Positions 1 through 7,786 are shown, numbered from the stretch's first letter. The stretch: 24,229 nucleotides of DNA from JAUXLW01 sp964195005 (GCA_964195005.1 CAXMOO010000037.1:1-24229), one strand, 5' to 3'. Numbers and translations are program-made. Notes: generated from the sequence alone by a model not told the origin.

Positions 1-488
1 GCTGAGAGCTCGTCTTCCTGTCCGCCGATGGCACAGAATCGGGCCTCGTCCACAAGGGTGCCGTCGTAGCGGACCCGAAACAGCCCGGTGTCGTCCGGGC
101 TCGGCCCGATTTCAACGATGAGGATCTCGATTTCGTATGGCTTCACGCTCTCGGTGAATATCGCGCCCAGGGTCTGTGAATAGGCATTAGCGAGGCTCTT
201 GGCCGCAACGTCGGCCCGACCGTACGAGTAGCCCTTGAGATCGGCGTGGCGAATCCCCGCCACCCGCAAAGCTTCGAACTCGTTGTATTTGCCAACCCCG
301 GCAAATGCCATCTGGTCGTAAAGCTCCCCGATCTTGTTCAGAGCCCTGCTTGAGTTCTCGGCCAGCATGACCACACCATCTGCGTATTCGGCCGCCACTA
401 TGGAGCGTCCCTTAGCTATTCCCTTTTGGGCGAACTCGGCCCGATCCTTCATCAGCTGTTCTGGCGGGACGTAGAAGGGCATCGTCAT
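1..488 (-). CDS. prcA: Proteasome alpha subunit PrcA (partial, C-terminus outside window)
   Basis: Translating the minus strand from the ATG at 488-486 gives 162 codons before the window edge. The N-terminus (MTMPFYVPPEQLMKD) and the following GRSIVAAEYADGVVM, LNKIGELYDQM, GKYNEFEALRVAGI and SQTLGAIFTESVKPYE stretches match actinobacterial 20S alpha subunits. These subunits form the outer gating rings and have no catalytic threonine. The ATG overlaps the prcB stop in an ATGA (485-488), so translation is probably coupled. A second in-frame ATG at 482-480 is a possible alternative start. The family is usually about 230-270 residues, so roughly the last third is missing. Family assignment is secure. 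Confidence 0.95.
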   Translation of the reverse strand, partial: MTMPFYVPPEQLMKDRAEFAQKGIAKGRSIVAAEYADGVVMLAENSSRALNKIGELYDQMAFAGVGKYNEFEALRVAGIRHADLKGYSYGRADVAAKSLANAYSQTLGAIFTESVKPYEIEILIVEIGPSPDDTGLFRVRYDGTLVDEARFCAIGGQEDELS

Positions 489-1282
489 GACTGCTCCTCC
501 AGGACACTCTGCGAAAGTTCGGCCACGTGCGCATCATCAACCTCGTTATAACCGGAGTCATTTACAACCACGGCAGTCGGATAGATCTCCCGGCGCAGAT
601 CGGGTCCTCCCGTCGCGGTATCTTGCTCGGCAGCTGCGGTAATGGCCGCGATGGCGTTCCGCAGCGCATCGCCCGCCGAGGCGCCTTCGCTATAGACGGA
701 TCTCAGAAAAGCCTTCGCTTCCCGACCACCAGACCCTGACGCTGCGAAGTCCTCCTCCTCATAACGGCCGCCGACCACGTCGTAGGTGTAGAGACGGCCT
801 TCGTTGGCGACCTCGTCGAATCCGCAAAACAGCGGCACAACCACAAGGCCCTGAAAGGCCATGGGCAGCTGTTGTCGCACCATGCGAGCAAGATGATTGG
901 CTTTGCCTTCGAGGCTGAGGCGAGCCCCTTCGAGCTTCTCGTAGTGCTCCAGCTCGGTCTGGAAGAGCTTCACCATCTCCATGGCCAGGCCGGCGGTGCC
1001 GGCAATGGCGACCGCCGAGTAGTCGTCGGCCGGGTACACCTTCTGAATACGCCGATGAGCTATCGAGTGGCCTTCAGTTGCCCTCCTGTCGCCCACCATG
1101 ACCACACCCTCGGCATAGCGTAACGCCAGGACGGTGGTGGCCTCAGGGGCTGCCAGCGATTGGGCAGACCCCTCGCTCAGTTCCCACTGAGGCTGCAAGC
1201 TGTGGCTACGGAGCAGCTCGTAGAAGCTATCCGCAGGGACGTGAGCGTTGAGGGGGAGCCCGGAAGGTAGTTCGAGGCTCAC
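485..1282 (-). CDS. prcB: Proteasome beta subunit PrcB (catalytic)
   Basis: This 265-residue protein forms the inner proteolytic rings of the 20S proteasome. A propeptide of about 48 residues precedes TTVLALRYAEGVVMVGDRR. Thr49 is the expected N-terminal nucleophile after autocleavage, and Asp65 and Lys81 fall at mature positions 17 and 33, the catalytic partners. The residue before the cleavage point is Ala rather than the Gly of the mycobacterial protein. ELEHYEKLEG and GSGGREAKAFL are further family signatures. The start is a GTG (1282-1280) that overlaps the pup stop as GTGA, and the stop overlaps prcA as ATGA, so pup, prcB and prcA are read as one tightly coupled unit. Confidence 0.96.
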   Translation of the reverse strand: MSLELPSGLPLNAHVPADSFYELLRSHSLQPQWELSEGSAQSLAAPEATTVLALRYAEGVVMVGDRRATEGHSIAHRRIQKVYPADDYSAVAIAGTAGLAMEMVKLFQTELEHYEKLEGARLSLEGKANHLARMVRQQLPMAFQGLVVVPLFCGFDEVANEGRLYTYDVVGGRYEEEDFAASGSGGREAKAFLRSVYSEGASAGDALRNAIAAITAAAEQDTATGGPDLRREIYPTAVVVNDSGYNEVDDAHVAELSQSVLEEQS

Positions 1283-1473
1283 TCCCCTCCCTTCTGCACG
1301 TAGTTCTTGACGAATTCCTCGGCGTTTTCTTCGAGCACCGAATCAATCTCATCGAGCAGGTCGTCGATTCGCTCTGTTACCTCTTGACCGGCCTCAGGGT
1401 CGGCCACTTCGTCGACGACCTCTTGCTCGTCAGTTGAACGCTTCCGTTCACGCTTCTGCTCTCGATCACTCAT
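1279..1473 (-). CDS. pup: Prokaryotic ubiquitin-like protein Pup (ends GGE)
   Basis: A 64-residue, highly charged and probably disordered protein that is attached to lysines of target proteins to mark them for the proteasome. The N-terminal half is rich in Lys, Arg, Glu and Asp. The C-terminal half (about residues 31-58) carries the helical Mpa-binding segment ERIDDLLDEIDSVLEENAEEFV, and the protein ends in QKGGE. Because the last residue is already Glu and not Gln, it should be ligatable without prior deamidation by Dop. The ATG shares one base with the dop stop (TAATG at 1475-1471). No ligase gene (pafA) lies in the window. Confidence 0.96.
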   Translation of the reverse strand: MSDREQKRERKRSTDEQEVVDEVADPEAGQEVTERIDDLLDEIDSVLEENAEEFVKNYVQKGGE

Positions 1474-2954
1474 TATTCATCTCCTAGTGCCTCCAGCAAG
1501 CTTGCTGCGTCGTGCGACGAGTCCAGCAAGCCCGACACAAGCTCCTTAGTACCTCGGAGTGGCTCCATCATAGGCACCCGCTTGAGCGTCTCCTCGCCGG
1601 TGTCGAATACGAGGGAATCCCAGTTGGCGGCAACCAGTGACGGCCCATATTTACGAACGGCGTTGCCGCGAAAGTACGCTCGGGTGCGCTCCGGCGGGTT
1701 AACTACTGCCGCTTCTACTTGCTCGGGCGTAAACAAATGGCGCACCCTTCCGGCGGCCGCCAGACGGTAATAGAGGCCCTTCTCCGGGTTGACGTCATGA
1801 AATTGCAGAGCGAGCAGCTTGAGCTTGGGGGCGTCCCAGGCCAGTCCGTCGCGCTCCTGATACTCGAGGAGCAAGTGGCGTTTGGCCGTCCAGTCCAGCC
1901 GATCGGCCGTTGAGAGTGGATCGAGTTCCAGGTCGACCAGCACCTGCTCCCACTCATCGAGGACCTGGTTGTAGGCAACGGGAAGGTCGGTGCTTTCGGC
2001 ATATTTCTGGGCCCACTCCAGATAGCGGAACTGGAGTTCGAGCGCCGTAGCCGAACCGCCTTCCGCGAGCTCGAGCGGCTTCTTCAGATCGACATCGTGA
2101 CTCACCTGCCACGTGGACTCGACAGGCCGGGCCAGGCGCAGGTTGTCGGGAAGAGCCGCTTCTTCGATGGCCATCAGAATGAGGCCGGCCGAGCCGAGCT
2201 TGATGAGATTCTGTACTTCGTTGAGGTTGGCGTCGCCGATGATCACGTGGAGCCGTCGGTATTTGGCGGGATCACCGTGCGGCTCATCACGGGTGTTGAT
2301 GATGGGTCGCTTGAGCGTGGTTTCGAGACCCACCTCCTCTTCGAAAAAGTCGGCTCGCTGGGTGATTTGGTAATCAACCGCCGGTCGACCGTTTTCCGAC
2401 CCGAGCTTGCCGGAGCCGGTGAATATTTGCCTCGTCACGAGGAAGGTCGTGAAGTAATCGACGAGATCGGAGAATGGCAGTTGTCGAGCCAGTAGGAAGT
2501 TCTCGTGACTCCCGTAGGAGTTGCCCTTGCCGTCAGAGTTGTTCTTGTGGAGAAGCAACGACTTGCCATCCTCGAGGAGCGGCTCCGCTTCCCTGGCGGC
2601 ACGGCTCACTATCAGTTCACCCGCCTTGTCGTAGAGCGTTGCCTCTAACGGGTCGTAAGCCTCAGGCGACGAATACTCAGGATGGGCATGATCCACGTAG
2701 AAACGAGCGCCGTTGCCGAGCACCACATTGACCAGTCCCCCGTCGATGTCGGGCATGATGCCGCCCTCAGGCCCAAACCCGCGGGCGTCACGCCCCGGCG
2801 ACTCCTCCTCATGCGACCACTGAATCTTGGCCCGCATGCCTGCGTAGCTGTTGACGACCATGGAGGAGGCCAAGACGGGATTGAAGTCGGCCTGCCCGCG
2901 CACGGCAATCCCGTACTCGGTTTCAGTGCCGATGACCTTGTGAATAGCTGCCAT
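1473..2954 (-). CDS. dop: Dop, depupylase / Pup deamidase
   Basis: A 493-residue carboxylate-amine-ligase-fold enzyme that removes Pup from substrates and, in species with GGQ Pup, deamidates it. Visible signatures are GTETEYG (residues 9-15), RDARGFG, DHAHPEYSSPE, HKNNSDGKGNSYGSHENF, GLETTLKRPIINTRDEPH and YRRLHVIIGDANL. DHAHPEYS and the RDARGF region favour Dop over its paralogue PafA. I chose the ATG at 2954 because it puts GTETEYG at the usual distance from the N-terminus and has GGAGAG upstream. An upstream ATG at 3029-3027 in the same frame also has a good GGAGGA and would add 25 residues; it remains possible. Confidence 0.93.
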   Translation of the reverse strand: MAAIHKVIGTETEYGIAVRGQADFNPVLASSMVVNSYAGMRAKIQWSHEEESPGRDARGFGPEGGIMPDIDGGLVNVVLGNGARFYVDHAHPEYSSPEAYDPLEATLYDKAGELIVSRAAREAEPLLEDGKSLLLHKNNSDGKGNSYGSHENFLLARQLPFSDLVDYFTTFLVTRQIFTGSGKLGSENGRPAVDYQITQRADFFEEEVGLETTLKRPIINTRDEPHGDPAKYRRLHVIIGDANLNEVQNLIKLGSAGLILMAIEEAALPDNLRLARPVESTWQVSHDVDLKKPLELAEGGSATALELQFRYLEWAQKYAESTDLPVAYNQVLDEWEQVLVDLELDPLSTADRLDWTAKRHLLLEYQERDGLAWDAPKLKLLALQFHDVNPEKGLYYRLAAAGRVRHLFTPEQVEAAVVNPPERTRAYFRGNAVRKYGPSLVAANWDSLVFDTGEETLKRVPMMEPLRGTKELVSGLLDSSHDAASLLEALGDE

Positions 2955-3033
2955 CAGCTCTCCATGGTATCGGGTGTGCCGGTGTTCACGAGTCGATTGG
3001 GCTTCTGGGGCATTGTCAACATCAAACATACTG

Positions 3034-3178
3034 CCTGTCCTCCCCCACGGAGTGAAACAGCATTGCTTCTCCACCACGGAGTGGAGTCTTCAGAGCGCAG
3101 TGGGAGGGGAATGCGAGCTAAGCGGGTAGGTGAACGTTCCGCTCCTGCGCAGCGGAGTCCTCGGAGCGAGGTGGGAGG
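3034..3178 (-). repeat. Degenerate intergenic repeats between mpa and dop
   Basis: Read on the minus strand, two units begin CCTCCCAC and share CGCTC, GA and GACTCC blocks in the same order (3178-3135 and 3107-3064). I count about 25 identities over the first 31 aligned positions. A third, shorter relative (3056-3034) keeps the CACTCCGTGG-GGAGGA part. The first unit can fold: CCGCT pairs with AGCGG (3139-3155) and CCTCG with CGAGG (3159-3171). The block fills most of the 235-bp gap between mpa and dop, inside an operon whose other downstream junctions overlap. Confidence 0.55.
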
Positions 3179-3189
3179 CGTGACAGCCC

Positions 3190-4911
3190 CTACAGATACT
3201 GACCGGTAGTGGTGGCTTCTATGCTGCGGCTGTCCTTATCCCCTTCGATGAGGGTTCGGACGTAGACGATCCGCTCACCCTTCTTGCCTGAGATCTTGGC
3301 CCAGTCGTCGGGGTTGGTGGTGTTAGGCAGATCCTCGTGCTCGCGGAACTCCTGCATGATGGCCTTGATCAGATCCTCGGTCTTGATCCCTCGCGAACCG
3401 CCTGCGATCTCACGTTTGATCGCATCTTTCTTGCCACGCCGAACAATGTTCTCAATCATCGCTCCAGACAGGAAATCCTTGAAATAGAGGACCTCCTTGT
3501 CGCCGTTGGCGTACGTAACCTCGAGGAATCGATTGGCGTCGGAGCTATCGAACACCCTTTCGACGACCCGGTCGATCATCTGGTCGATGAACGCCTCAAC
3601 ACTCTCATGGCGTCCAACCTCTTCGGCATCGAGCGGCAAATCCGGAGTCAGGTAAATGGAGAAGATCTGTCGGGCCGCATCTGGACCTGGACGCTCGATC
3701 TTGATCTTCACATCAAGACGCCCCGGGCGAAGAATCGCCGGGTCGATCAGGTCTTCCCGATTCGATGCACCAATAACAATCACGTTCTTGAGAGCCTCGA
3801 CTCCATCGAGCTCGGAAAGTAACTGAGGAACAATCGTCGACTCGACATCAGAGGAAATTCCCGTGCCCCGGGTTCGGAACAAGGAGTCCATCTCATCGAA
3901 GAAGACGATGACCGGCACACCCTCGTCCGACTTTTCCTTGGCGCGCTGAAAGATGACTCGAATCTGGCGTTCGGTTTCACCCACGTACTTGTTGAGCAGC
4001 TCGGGGCCTTTGATGTTGAGGAAGTACGACCGGGCGTCCTCCGAGCCCGACTTACGAGACACCGCCTGCGCCAGGCTGTTGGCCACGGCTTTGGCGATGA
4101 GCGTCTTACCGCACCCGGGCGGTCCGTAAAGCAGAATTCCCTTAGGCGCCTTGAGTTGATAGTCGAGGAACCGATCCTTGTGCAGGTAGGGCAGCTCGAC
4201 CGCATCGCGGATCGCCTCGATCTGTTCCTTGAGACCTCCCACCTGTTCGTAGGAAATGTCCGGAACTTCCTCCAGAACGAGCTCCTCGATTTCTGGTCGC
4301 AACAGTTTTTCAAATGCAAGGCCGGTGCGGGTGTCCAGGCGGACATGGTCTCCCACCCGTAAGAATTCCTCCACGAGAGGTGCGGCCCGGTCTACGACAC
4401 GTTCGTCGTCTCCCCGGCCGAGAATGATCAGACGAGTCTCATCGATGATGTCCTTGACGGCGACCACCTCGCCCAGCGGATCAAAGTCACGGATATCAAT
4501 GACGTTGTAAGCCTCGTTGAGCAGCACCTCCTGGCCGCGCTCGAGCTCCTTGATCTCAATTGTCGGCTCTACGTTGACTCGGAGCTTGCGGCCTCCCGTC
4601 ATCACATCCACCGTACCGTCTTGATTGAGGCCGAGAATGGTCCCAAACGGGTTGGGCGGGGCCGTGAGCTTCTCGACCTCCTCCCGCAAAATCCCCAGCT
4701 GCTCGCGGGTCTCCTCGAGAACTGCGGCCAGCTTGTCGTTCTGGTGCACTGCCTGAGTCAGCTGGCCTTTGGTTTCGAGCAGCCGCTCTTCGAGGACTCG
4801 CACCCGCCGGGGAGAATCTTGCAGCCGGCGCCGCAGCACCGAGATCTCTTCCTCCAGCATGCTGATGGTGTTACGGAGCTCTGCCGGGTCTGGTGACTGA
4901 TAGCTAGTCAT
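3190..4911 (-). CDS. mpa: Proteasome-activating AAA ATPase Mpa/ARC
   Basis: A 573-residue hexameric ATPase that captures pupylated proteins, unfolds them and feeds them to the 20S core. It starts with a coiled coil (about residues 12-82, heptads such as MLEEEISVLRRRLQD), which binds Pup. Next come OB-fold interdomains (about 85-215) and one AAA domain with Walker A GPPGCGKT (263-270), pore loop KYVGET (308-313), Walker B VFFDE (336-340) and RPGRLD (395-400). It ends in GQYL, the C-terminal tail with a penultimate Tyr that docks on the alpha ring. The ATG at 4911 follows a weak GAG; a TTG 63 bases further upstream is less likely. It lies between trmI and dop. Confidence 0.96.
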   Translation of the reverse strand: MTSYQSPDPAELRNTISMLEEEISVLRRRLQDSPRRVRVLEERLLETKGQLTQAVHQNDKLAAVLEETREQLGILREEVEKLTAPPNPFGTILGLNQDGTVDVMTGGRKLRVNVEPTIEIKELERGQEVLLNEAYNVIDIRDFDPLGEVVAVKDIIDETRLIILGRGDDERVVDRAAPLVEEFLRVGDHVRLDTRTGLAFEKLLRPEIEELVLEEVPDISYEQVGGLKEQIEAIRDAVELPYLHKDRFLDYQLKAPKGILLYGPPGCGKTLIAKAVANSLAQAVSRKSGSEDARSYFLNIKGPELLNKYVGETERQIRVIFQRAKEKSDEGVPVIVFFDEMDSLFRTRGTGISSDVESTIVPQLLSELDGVEALKNVIVIGASNREDLIDPAILRPGRLDVKIKIERPGPDAARQIFSIYLTPDLPLDAEEVGRHESVEAFIDQMIDRVVERVFDSSDANRFLEVTYANGDKEVLYFKDFLSGAMIENIVRRGKKDAIKREIAGGSRGIKTEDLIKAIMQEFREHEDLPNTTNPDDWAKISGKKGERIVYVRTLIEGDKDSRSIEATTTGQYL

Positions 4912-4951
4912 AGGCTCAATATATCGGTCCGGGGTCGGGGAGGCTTTCGCG

Positions 4952-4957
4952 ATTATA
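4952..4957 (-). promoter_or_regulatory. Possible -10 box upstream of mpa
   Basis: The minus strand reads TATAAT here, 40 nt before the mpa ATG, a sensible distance for a start site near 4945 and a short leader. No clear -35 hexamer is present at 16-18 bp (GGTAGG lies there). It would give mpa-dop-pup-prcB-prcA its own promoter within the trmI operon. This is inferred from one hexamer only. Confidence 0.4.
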
Positions 4958-5020
4958 CGAACTGAGGAATGCAACCTACCAGGGCGAACGGATATTCGAC
5001 GCGTTTTCGCGGCCTATTCA

Positions 5021-5812
5021 CTATGACTCCCGCAAAGCCTGGGTCTTGCGCGCGACCGTGATGAACCCGGTGTGGCCGACCATTTGGTGGTTGGGACGCA
5101 CCGACCGCCCTTCGACCTTCCACTCGCGGTGCAGCACCTCGAAATGTCCTATTCCGTAAAAGCATCCACTCTGGTGCAGAGCTTCAGCTGTTTGCTGCAC
5201 TTGAGGAACCGTCGGAACATACGAGATCCACACTGCCCCCGATGGCAAACCGGCGACGGCAGCCTCCACCACAGAGAACGGCTCTGGCAGGTCCAAGACC
5301 AGACGGTCGGGAGCGACCTCCGATATCACCTCGGCGACATCACCGATTCGGAGATCGAGGTTGGGGGGGATCCCCCCGAAAAAAGACTCGAGAATCCGCT
5401 GGGCGTGGGCCGCATGATCGGGGCGGAGCTCAACGCTGATGACCCTGCCGCCGGCGCCCACGGCGCGCAGCAAGCCCATGGTCAGCGCCCCGGATCCGGT
5501 CCCGGCCTCCAACACCGTGAGCCCGGGAGCGATGTCTCCCCAGACAAGAATCGCACCCAGATCCTTGGGGTAAATCACCTGGGCGCCCCGGCGCATTTTC
5601 AGCACGTAGTCCGACATTCGCGGTTTGAGCGCTACCAGCCGGCCACCCAACGAAGACTGCAAGACCGCGCCGTCCGGCTGCCCAATGATTTCGTCATGAG
5701 AGAGATAGCCGTTGTGATAATGAAACGCCGCGCCTTCTTCCAATGTGAGAAGGAACTGGCGCCCTTTGTTATCGGTGAGCAGACAGGAGTCGCCCTTGGC
5801 GAAATCGCTCAT
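5021..5812 (-). CDS. trmI: tRNA (adenine-58-N1)-methyltransferase TrmI
   Basis: A 263-residue SAM-dependent enzyme that makes m1A58 in the T-loop of tRNA. The N-terminal small domain (GDSCLLTDNKGRQFLLTLEEG) is followed by QVIYPKDLGAIL and the Rossmann SAM site VLEAGTGSGALTMGL (about residues 100-114), the acidic strand end VISVELRPDH, and the catalytic-loop motif VLDLPEPF. I chose the ATG at 5812 because MSDFAKGD begins where the family usually does. An upstream in-frame TTG (5851) would overlap the 30-codon ORF before it. trmI next to proteasome genes is the standard actinobacterial arrangement. Confidence 0.93.
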   Translation of the reverse strand: MSDFAKGDSCLLTDNKGRQFLLTLEEGAAFHYHNGYLSHDEIIGQPDGAVLQSSLGGRLVALKPRMSDYVLKMRRGAQVIYPKDLGAILVWGDIAPGLTVLEAGTGSGALTMGLLRAVGAGGRVISVELRPDHAAHAQRILESFFGGIPPNLDLRIGDVAEVISEVAPDRLVLDLPEPFSVVEAAVAGLPSGAVWISYVPTVPQVQQTAEALHQSGCFYGIGHFEVLHREWKVEGRSVRPNHQMVGHTGFITVARKTQALRES

Positions 5813-5828
5813 GAGACGGATATCACGT

Positions 5829-5921
5829 CTACTGAAGGAAGGGCGTGACAAACAACGCCAACATGCCGATCACGATGATGCCGACCATCACCTTCAACAT
5901 GACCTCGCGATGCTTAAACAT
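5829..5921 (-). CDS. 30-residue single-helix membrane mini-protein upstream of trmI
   Basis: The minus strand from ATG 5921 encodes MFKHREVMLKVMV followed by GIIVIGMLALFVTPFLQ and a TAG. A strongly purine-rich GGGGGAGGA sits right before the ATG, among the best ribosome binding sites in the window. A short basic N-terminus followed by about 18 hydrophobic residues predicts one membrane helix. It ends 16 nt before the trmI ATG, so it may be the first gene of the proteasome operon or a coupled leader peptide. I do not recognise a family with certainty, and function is unknown. Confidence 0.6.
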   Translation of the reverse strand: MFKHREVMLKVMVGIIVIGMLALFVTPFLQ

Positions 5922-5957
5922 GTCCTCCCCCTTGCCGCGGCCTAGATTGGGACTCCT

Positions 5958-6632
5958 ATGAATTTAGCCCGGGGTAATAGCAAACGGCTGCTACACAGCC
6001 TGCGGACAGGAGCCACGCCCACGTCAGTGGGGCTGTGGACGGCGGTGAATGCCGTCCACCAGCTCCGCAAGCGCCGCAAGCCCGCCAAAGTGTTACTCGT
6101 CCGCAAAGATCTCGAGCCCGGAGTCACCTACGTAATACGAATACCCCAGGAAGGACAACCGCCCATCTCCCAGGCCATCTTCCCGGGAGGGATTGGCTCG
6201 GAGCTGATGGCGGCGGCGGCCGATCTTCTCACCAAAGAGGAACCGACTACTGAGGAGGTCGAGCCAAATGCCACTCCCCAACTGTCACGGAGGAAGCGAC
6301 GTCGAGTCCGCCGAGTGGAAGAAATCGAACAGGGCATGGTGGACGTGGCTTCCCTGCGGCGTGGCCAGCGCCGCAAGCTGAGCAAGGCGGAGGAGAAAGC
6401 CCGGCGACGCCCGACCCGCAGACGCGCAAGGAAGGCGCGACAGCTGCAAAGCACCGCAGCCAAGTCCGTGGCCAAGACGGAGCGCAAAGCGGCTCCCTCG
6501 CGCCATGCCCGTCGCAAGCGCCGACGCCACGAGAAGACTGTTAGTCGCTGGGAGGCCAAGAACGAGAAACATTCCACCCGCAGGCGGCGACGCAAGCTGG
6601 CGCACGCCAGGAAGTTACTCGGGAACGACTGA
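5958..6632 (+). CDS. Hypothetical protein with long Arg/Lys-rich tail
   Basis: A 224-residue protein. Residues 1-90 look like a small folded domain (VLLVRKDLEPGVTYVIRIPQEG, then ISQAIFPGGIGSELMAAAADLL). After an acidic linker (about 92-102, KEEPTTEEVEPN) the rest is dominated by Arg and Lys in short runs (RRKRRRVRRVEE, RRRPTRRRARKARQ, RHARRKRRRHEK, RRRRRKL). Such tails bind nucleic acid or the ribosome, or act as charged linkers; I cannot say which. It is divergent from the trmI operon with only 36 bp between start codons and has no clear ribosome binding site. Its stop lies in a hairpin shared with the converging gene. Confidence 0.75.
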   Translation: MNLARGNSKRLLHSLRTGATPTSVGLWTAVNAVHQLRKRRKPAKVLLVRKDLEPGVTYVIRIPQEGQPPISQAIFPGGIGSELMAAAADLLTKEEPTTEEVEPNATPQLSRRKRRRVRRVEEIEQGMVDVASLRRGQRRKLSKAEEKARRRPTRRRARKARQLQSTAAKSVAKTERKAAPSRHARRKRRRHEKTVSRWEAKNEKHSTRRRRRKLAHARKLLGND

Positions 6633-6644
6633 GCCTCAGCTCAG
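6629..6644. terminator. Hairpin shared by two converging genes
   Basis: CTGAGC and GCTCAG (6 bp, 4-nt loop) form a hairpin that contains the stop codon of the plus-strand gene (6630-6632) and the stop of the minus-strand gene (6638-6636). There is no T tract on either side, so it is a possible weak bidirectional terminator only. Confidence 0.4.
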
Positions 6645-6833
6645 ACGGTAAATCTCCAGCTGGGCTCCGCCCTTACGGCCCCGGCGACGTCCCAGGAAAT
6701 ACACCAAAACCACGACTACAACTCCGGCGACGGCCAGGGCGACACCAGCGTTCTTGACCGTTGCGGTGGTGTCATCCACCGCACTTTGTACTCGCCGAAA
6801 CTTGGCTTCGAGGTCGGAGCGTTCAATGGCCAT
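6636..6833 (-). CDS. Small membrane protein, one helix
   Basis: A 65-residue protein. Residues 1-25 are charged and probably helical (IERSDLEAKFRRVQSAVDD). Residues 28-47 are strongly hydrophobic (VALAVAGVVVVVLVYFLG), followed by RRRGRKGG on the presumed cytoplasmic side. The basic flank after the helix suggests N-out/C-in topology. The ATG follows the stop of the Holin-X-like gene by only 9 nt, so the two are co-transcribed. No family is recognised; proteins of this shape often accompany Holin-X/DUF-type membrane proteins in actinobacteria. Confidence 0.7.
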   Translation of the reverse strand: MAIERSDLEAKFRRVQSAVDDTTATVKNAGVALAVAGVVVVVLVYFLGRRRGRKGGAQLEIYRLS

Positions 6834-6842
6834 GGACCGAGG

Positions 6843-7199
6843 CTACTCGTCGTCCGTTGAACCAAGAAGAGACGAAACGGAGAGTGGTTCCGGCTCGTCG
6901 GGTGCTCCTCGCCGGCCGAGCCAGATGATGAGGCTGGCAAACACCAGGAGGGCAAGAGCTGAAAGCACATACGCGAGGCCGCTCCAGGCACGTCCCTCCG
7001 GGAGTGCCAGGATGATCCACCGATTCATCGCTATACCGCCGAGCAGAATCGCCAGACTGAACAATGCCGCGGCGGCGAAGCCCAGACCAACAGCCTTCCC
7101 GAGACGCTTGGCCGGCTCCACCGTCTCCTGACGCAGATATTGCTTGGAGATGGTTAGGGACTCTTGGATGAGTTCTGGAAGTTCTTTCACACCGGCCAT
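6843..7199 (-). CDS. Holin-X-like (holin superfamily III) membrane protein
   Basis: A 118-residue protein with an amphipathic N-terminus (ELPELIQESLTISKQYLRQETVEPAKRLGK) followed by two membrane helices (about residues 36-58 and 70-94) and a short acidic tail. This is the layout of the putative actinobacterial Holin-X family, which is chromosomal and not evidence for a prophage. The ATG shares one base with the stop of the upstream Lon-domain gene (TGATG, 7201-7197), and the next gene starts 9 nt downstream. Function is unknown. Family call is from overall pattern, not a diagnostic residue. Confidence 0.7.
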   Translation of the reverse strand: MAGVKELPELIQESLTISKQYLRQETVEPAKRLGKAVGLGFAAAALFSLAILLGGIAMNRWIILALPEGRAWSGLAYVLSALALLVFASLIIWLGRRGAPDEPEPLSVSSLLGSTDDE

Positions 7200-7786
7200 C
7201 AGGCGCCCATTCTCCCCAAGCCGAGCATGTGACGCAACAAGCCGGTCTCTCCGGCAAGGTACAAGAGCACTCGGTCGAGCCGCTCAGACGTGGTGGGGAT
7301 CTCCAAAAGCTCCTGTCTCTCCGGATGCGAAATGGGCATCATCGTCCCCAGCTGGTAAGAGGCGATCCTGGGATCGGGATGAATACTCGATTCCAACAGG
7401 AGGCCGCGGCCGCTTTCTACGGCTGCGGCAGCATATCGTCGCCAGGCTCGCTCGACCTCACTTCGCAGCTCCTCGAGGTCGCCGGGTCCATCGAGGTCCT
7501 CGAGGTAATCGAAATTCCGCAAGTGGCCAACCTGTTCGCCGACCCCTTGCAGGCGCTCGCCGCCAACGACTTCGAGATCTACCCGATCGTGAGAGGCCGG
7601 GAAACGATGGAGGATTCTGGCCTCGACCCCCACACGGCTCAGCCGATCGGCCGCCGGCGTGAAGAAGGCCGCAAACGTTGACGCGTCACCTATGGCACGG
7701 GTGATAAACGTGTCATGGACGCGCAGGCGCAGACGCTGCTTGGGAAGCAGCACTCGACCACGCGGGAATACGACCAGGGATGGCAC
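7199..7786 (-). CDS. Lon N-terminal (substrate-binding) domain protein
   Basis: A 195-residue stand-alone protein resembling the LON substrate-binding domain. The start MPSLVVFPRGRVLLPKQRLRLRVHD is the beta-rich PUA-like part. The end (ASYQLGTMMPISHPERQEL, then SERLDRVLLYLAGETGLL) is the typical helical part. No AAA or protease domain is present. In bacteria such proteins are annotated as Lon-like or peptidase S16 N-domain proteins of unknown role. Start is a GTG at 7786 with no evident ribosome binding site. It is first in a three-gene set with the two membrane proteins downstream. Confidence 0.78.
   Translation of the reverse strand: MPSLVVFPRGRVLLPKQRLRLRVHDTFITRAIGDASTFAAFFTPAADRLSRVGVEARILHRFPASHDRVDLEVVGGERLQGVGEQVGHLRNFDYLEDLDGPGDLEELRSEVERAWRRYAAAAVESGRGLLLESSIHPDPRIASYQLGTMMPISHPERQELLEIPTTSERLDRVLLYLAGETGLLRHMLGLGRMGA

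Noticed and set aside
4912..4974. TTG start for mpa 63 bases upstream
   Set aside because: It would place the TATAAT box inside the coding region and add residues not seen in the family.
6843..7199. Prophage holin
   Set aside because: No lysin, terminase, capsid or integrase gene is nearby, and Holin-X-type proteins are ordinary actinobacterial chromosomal genes.
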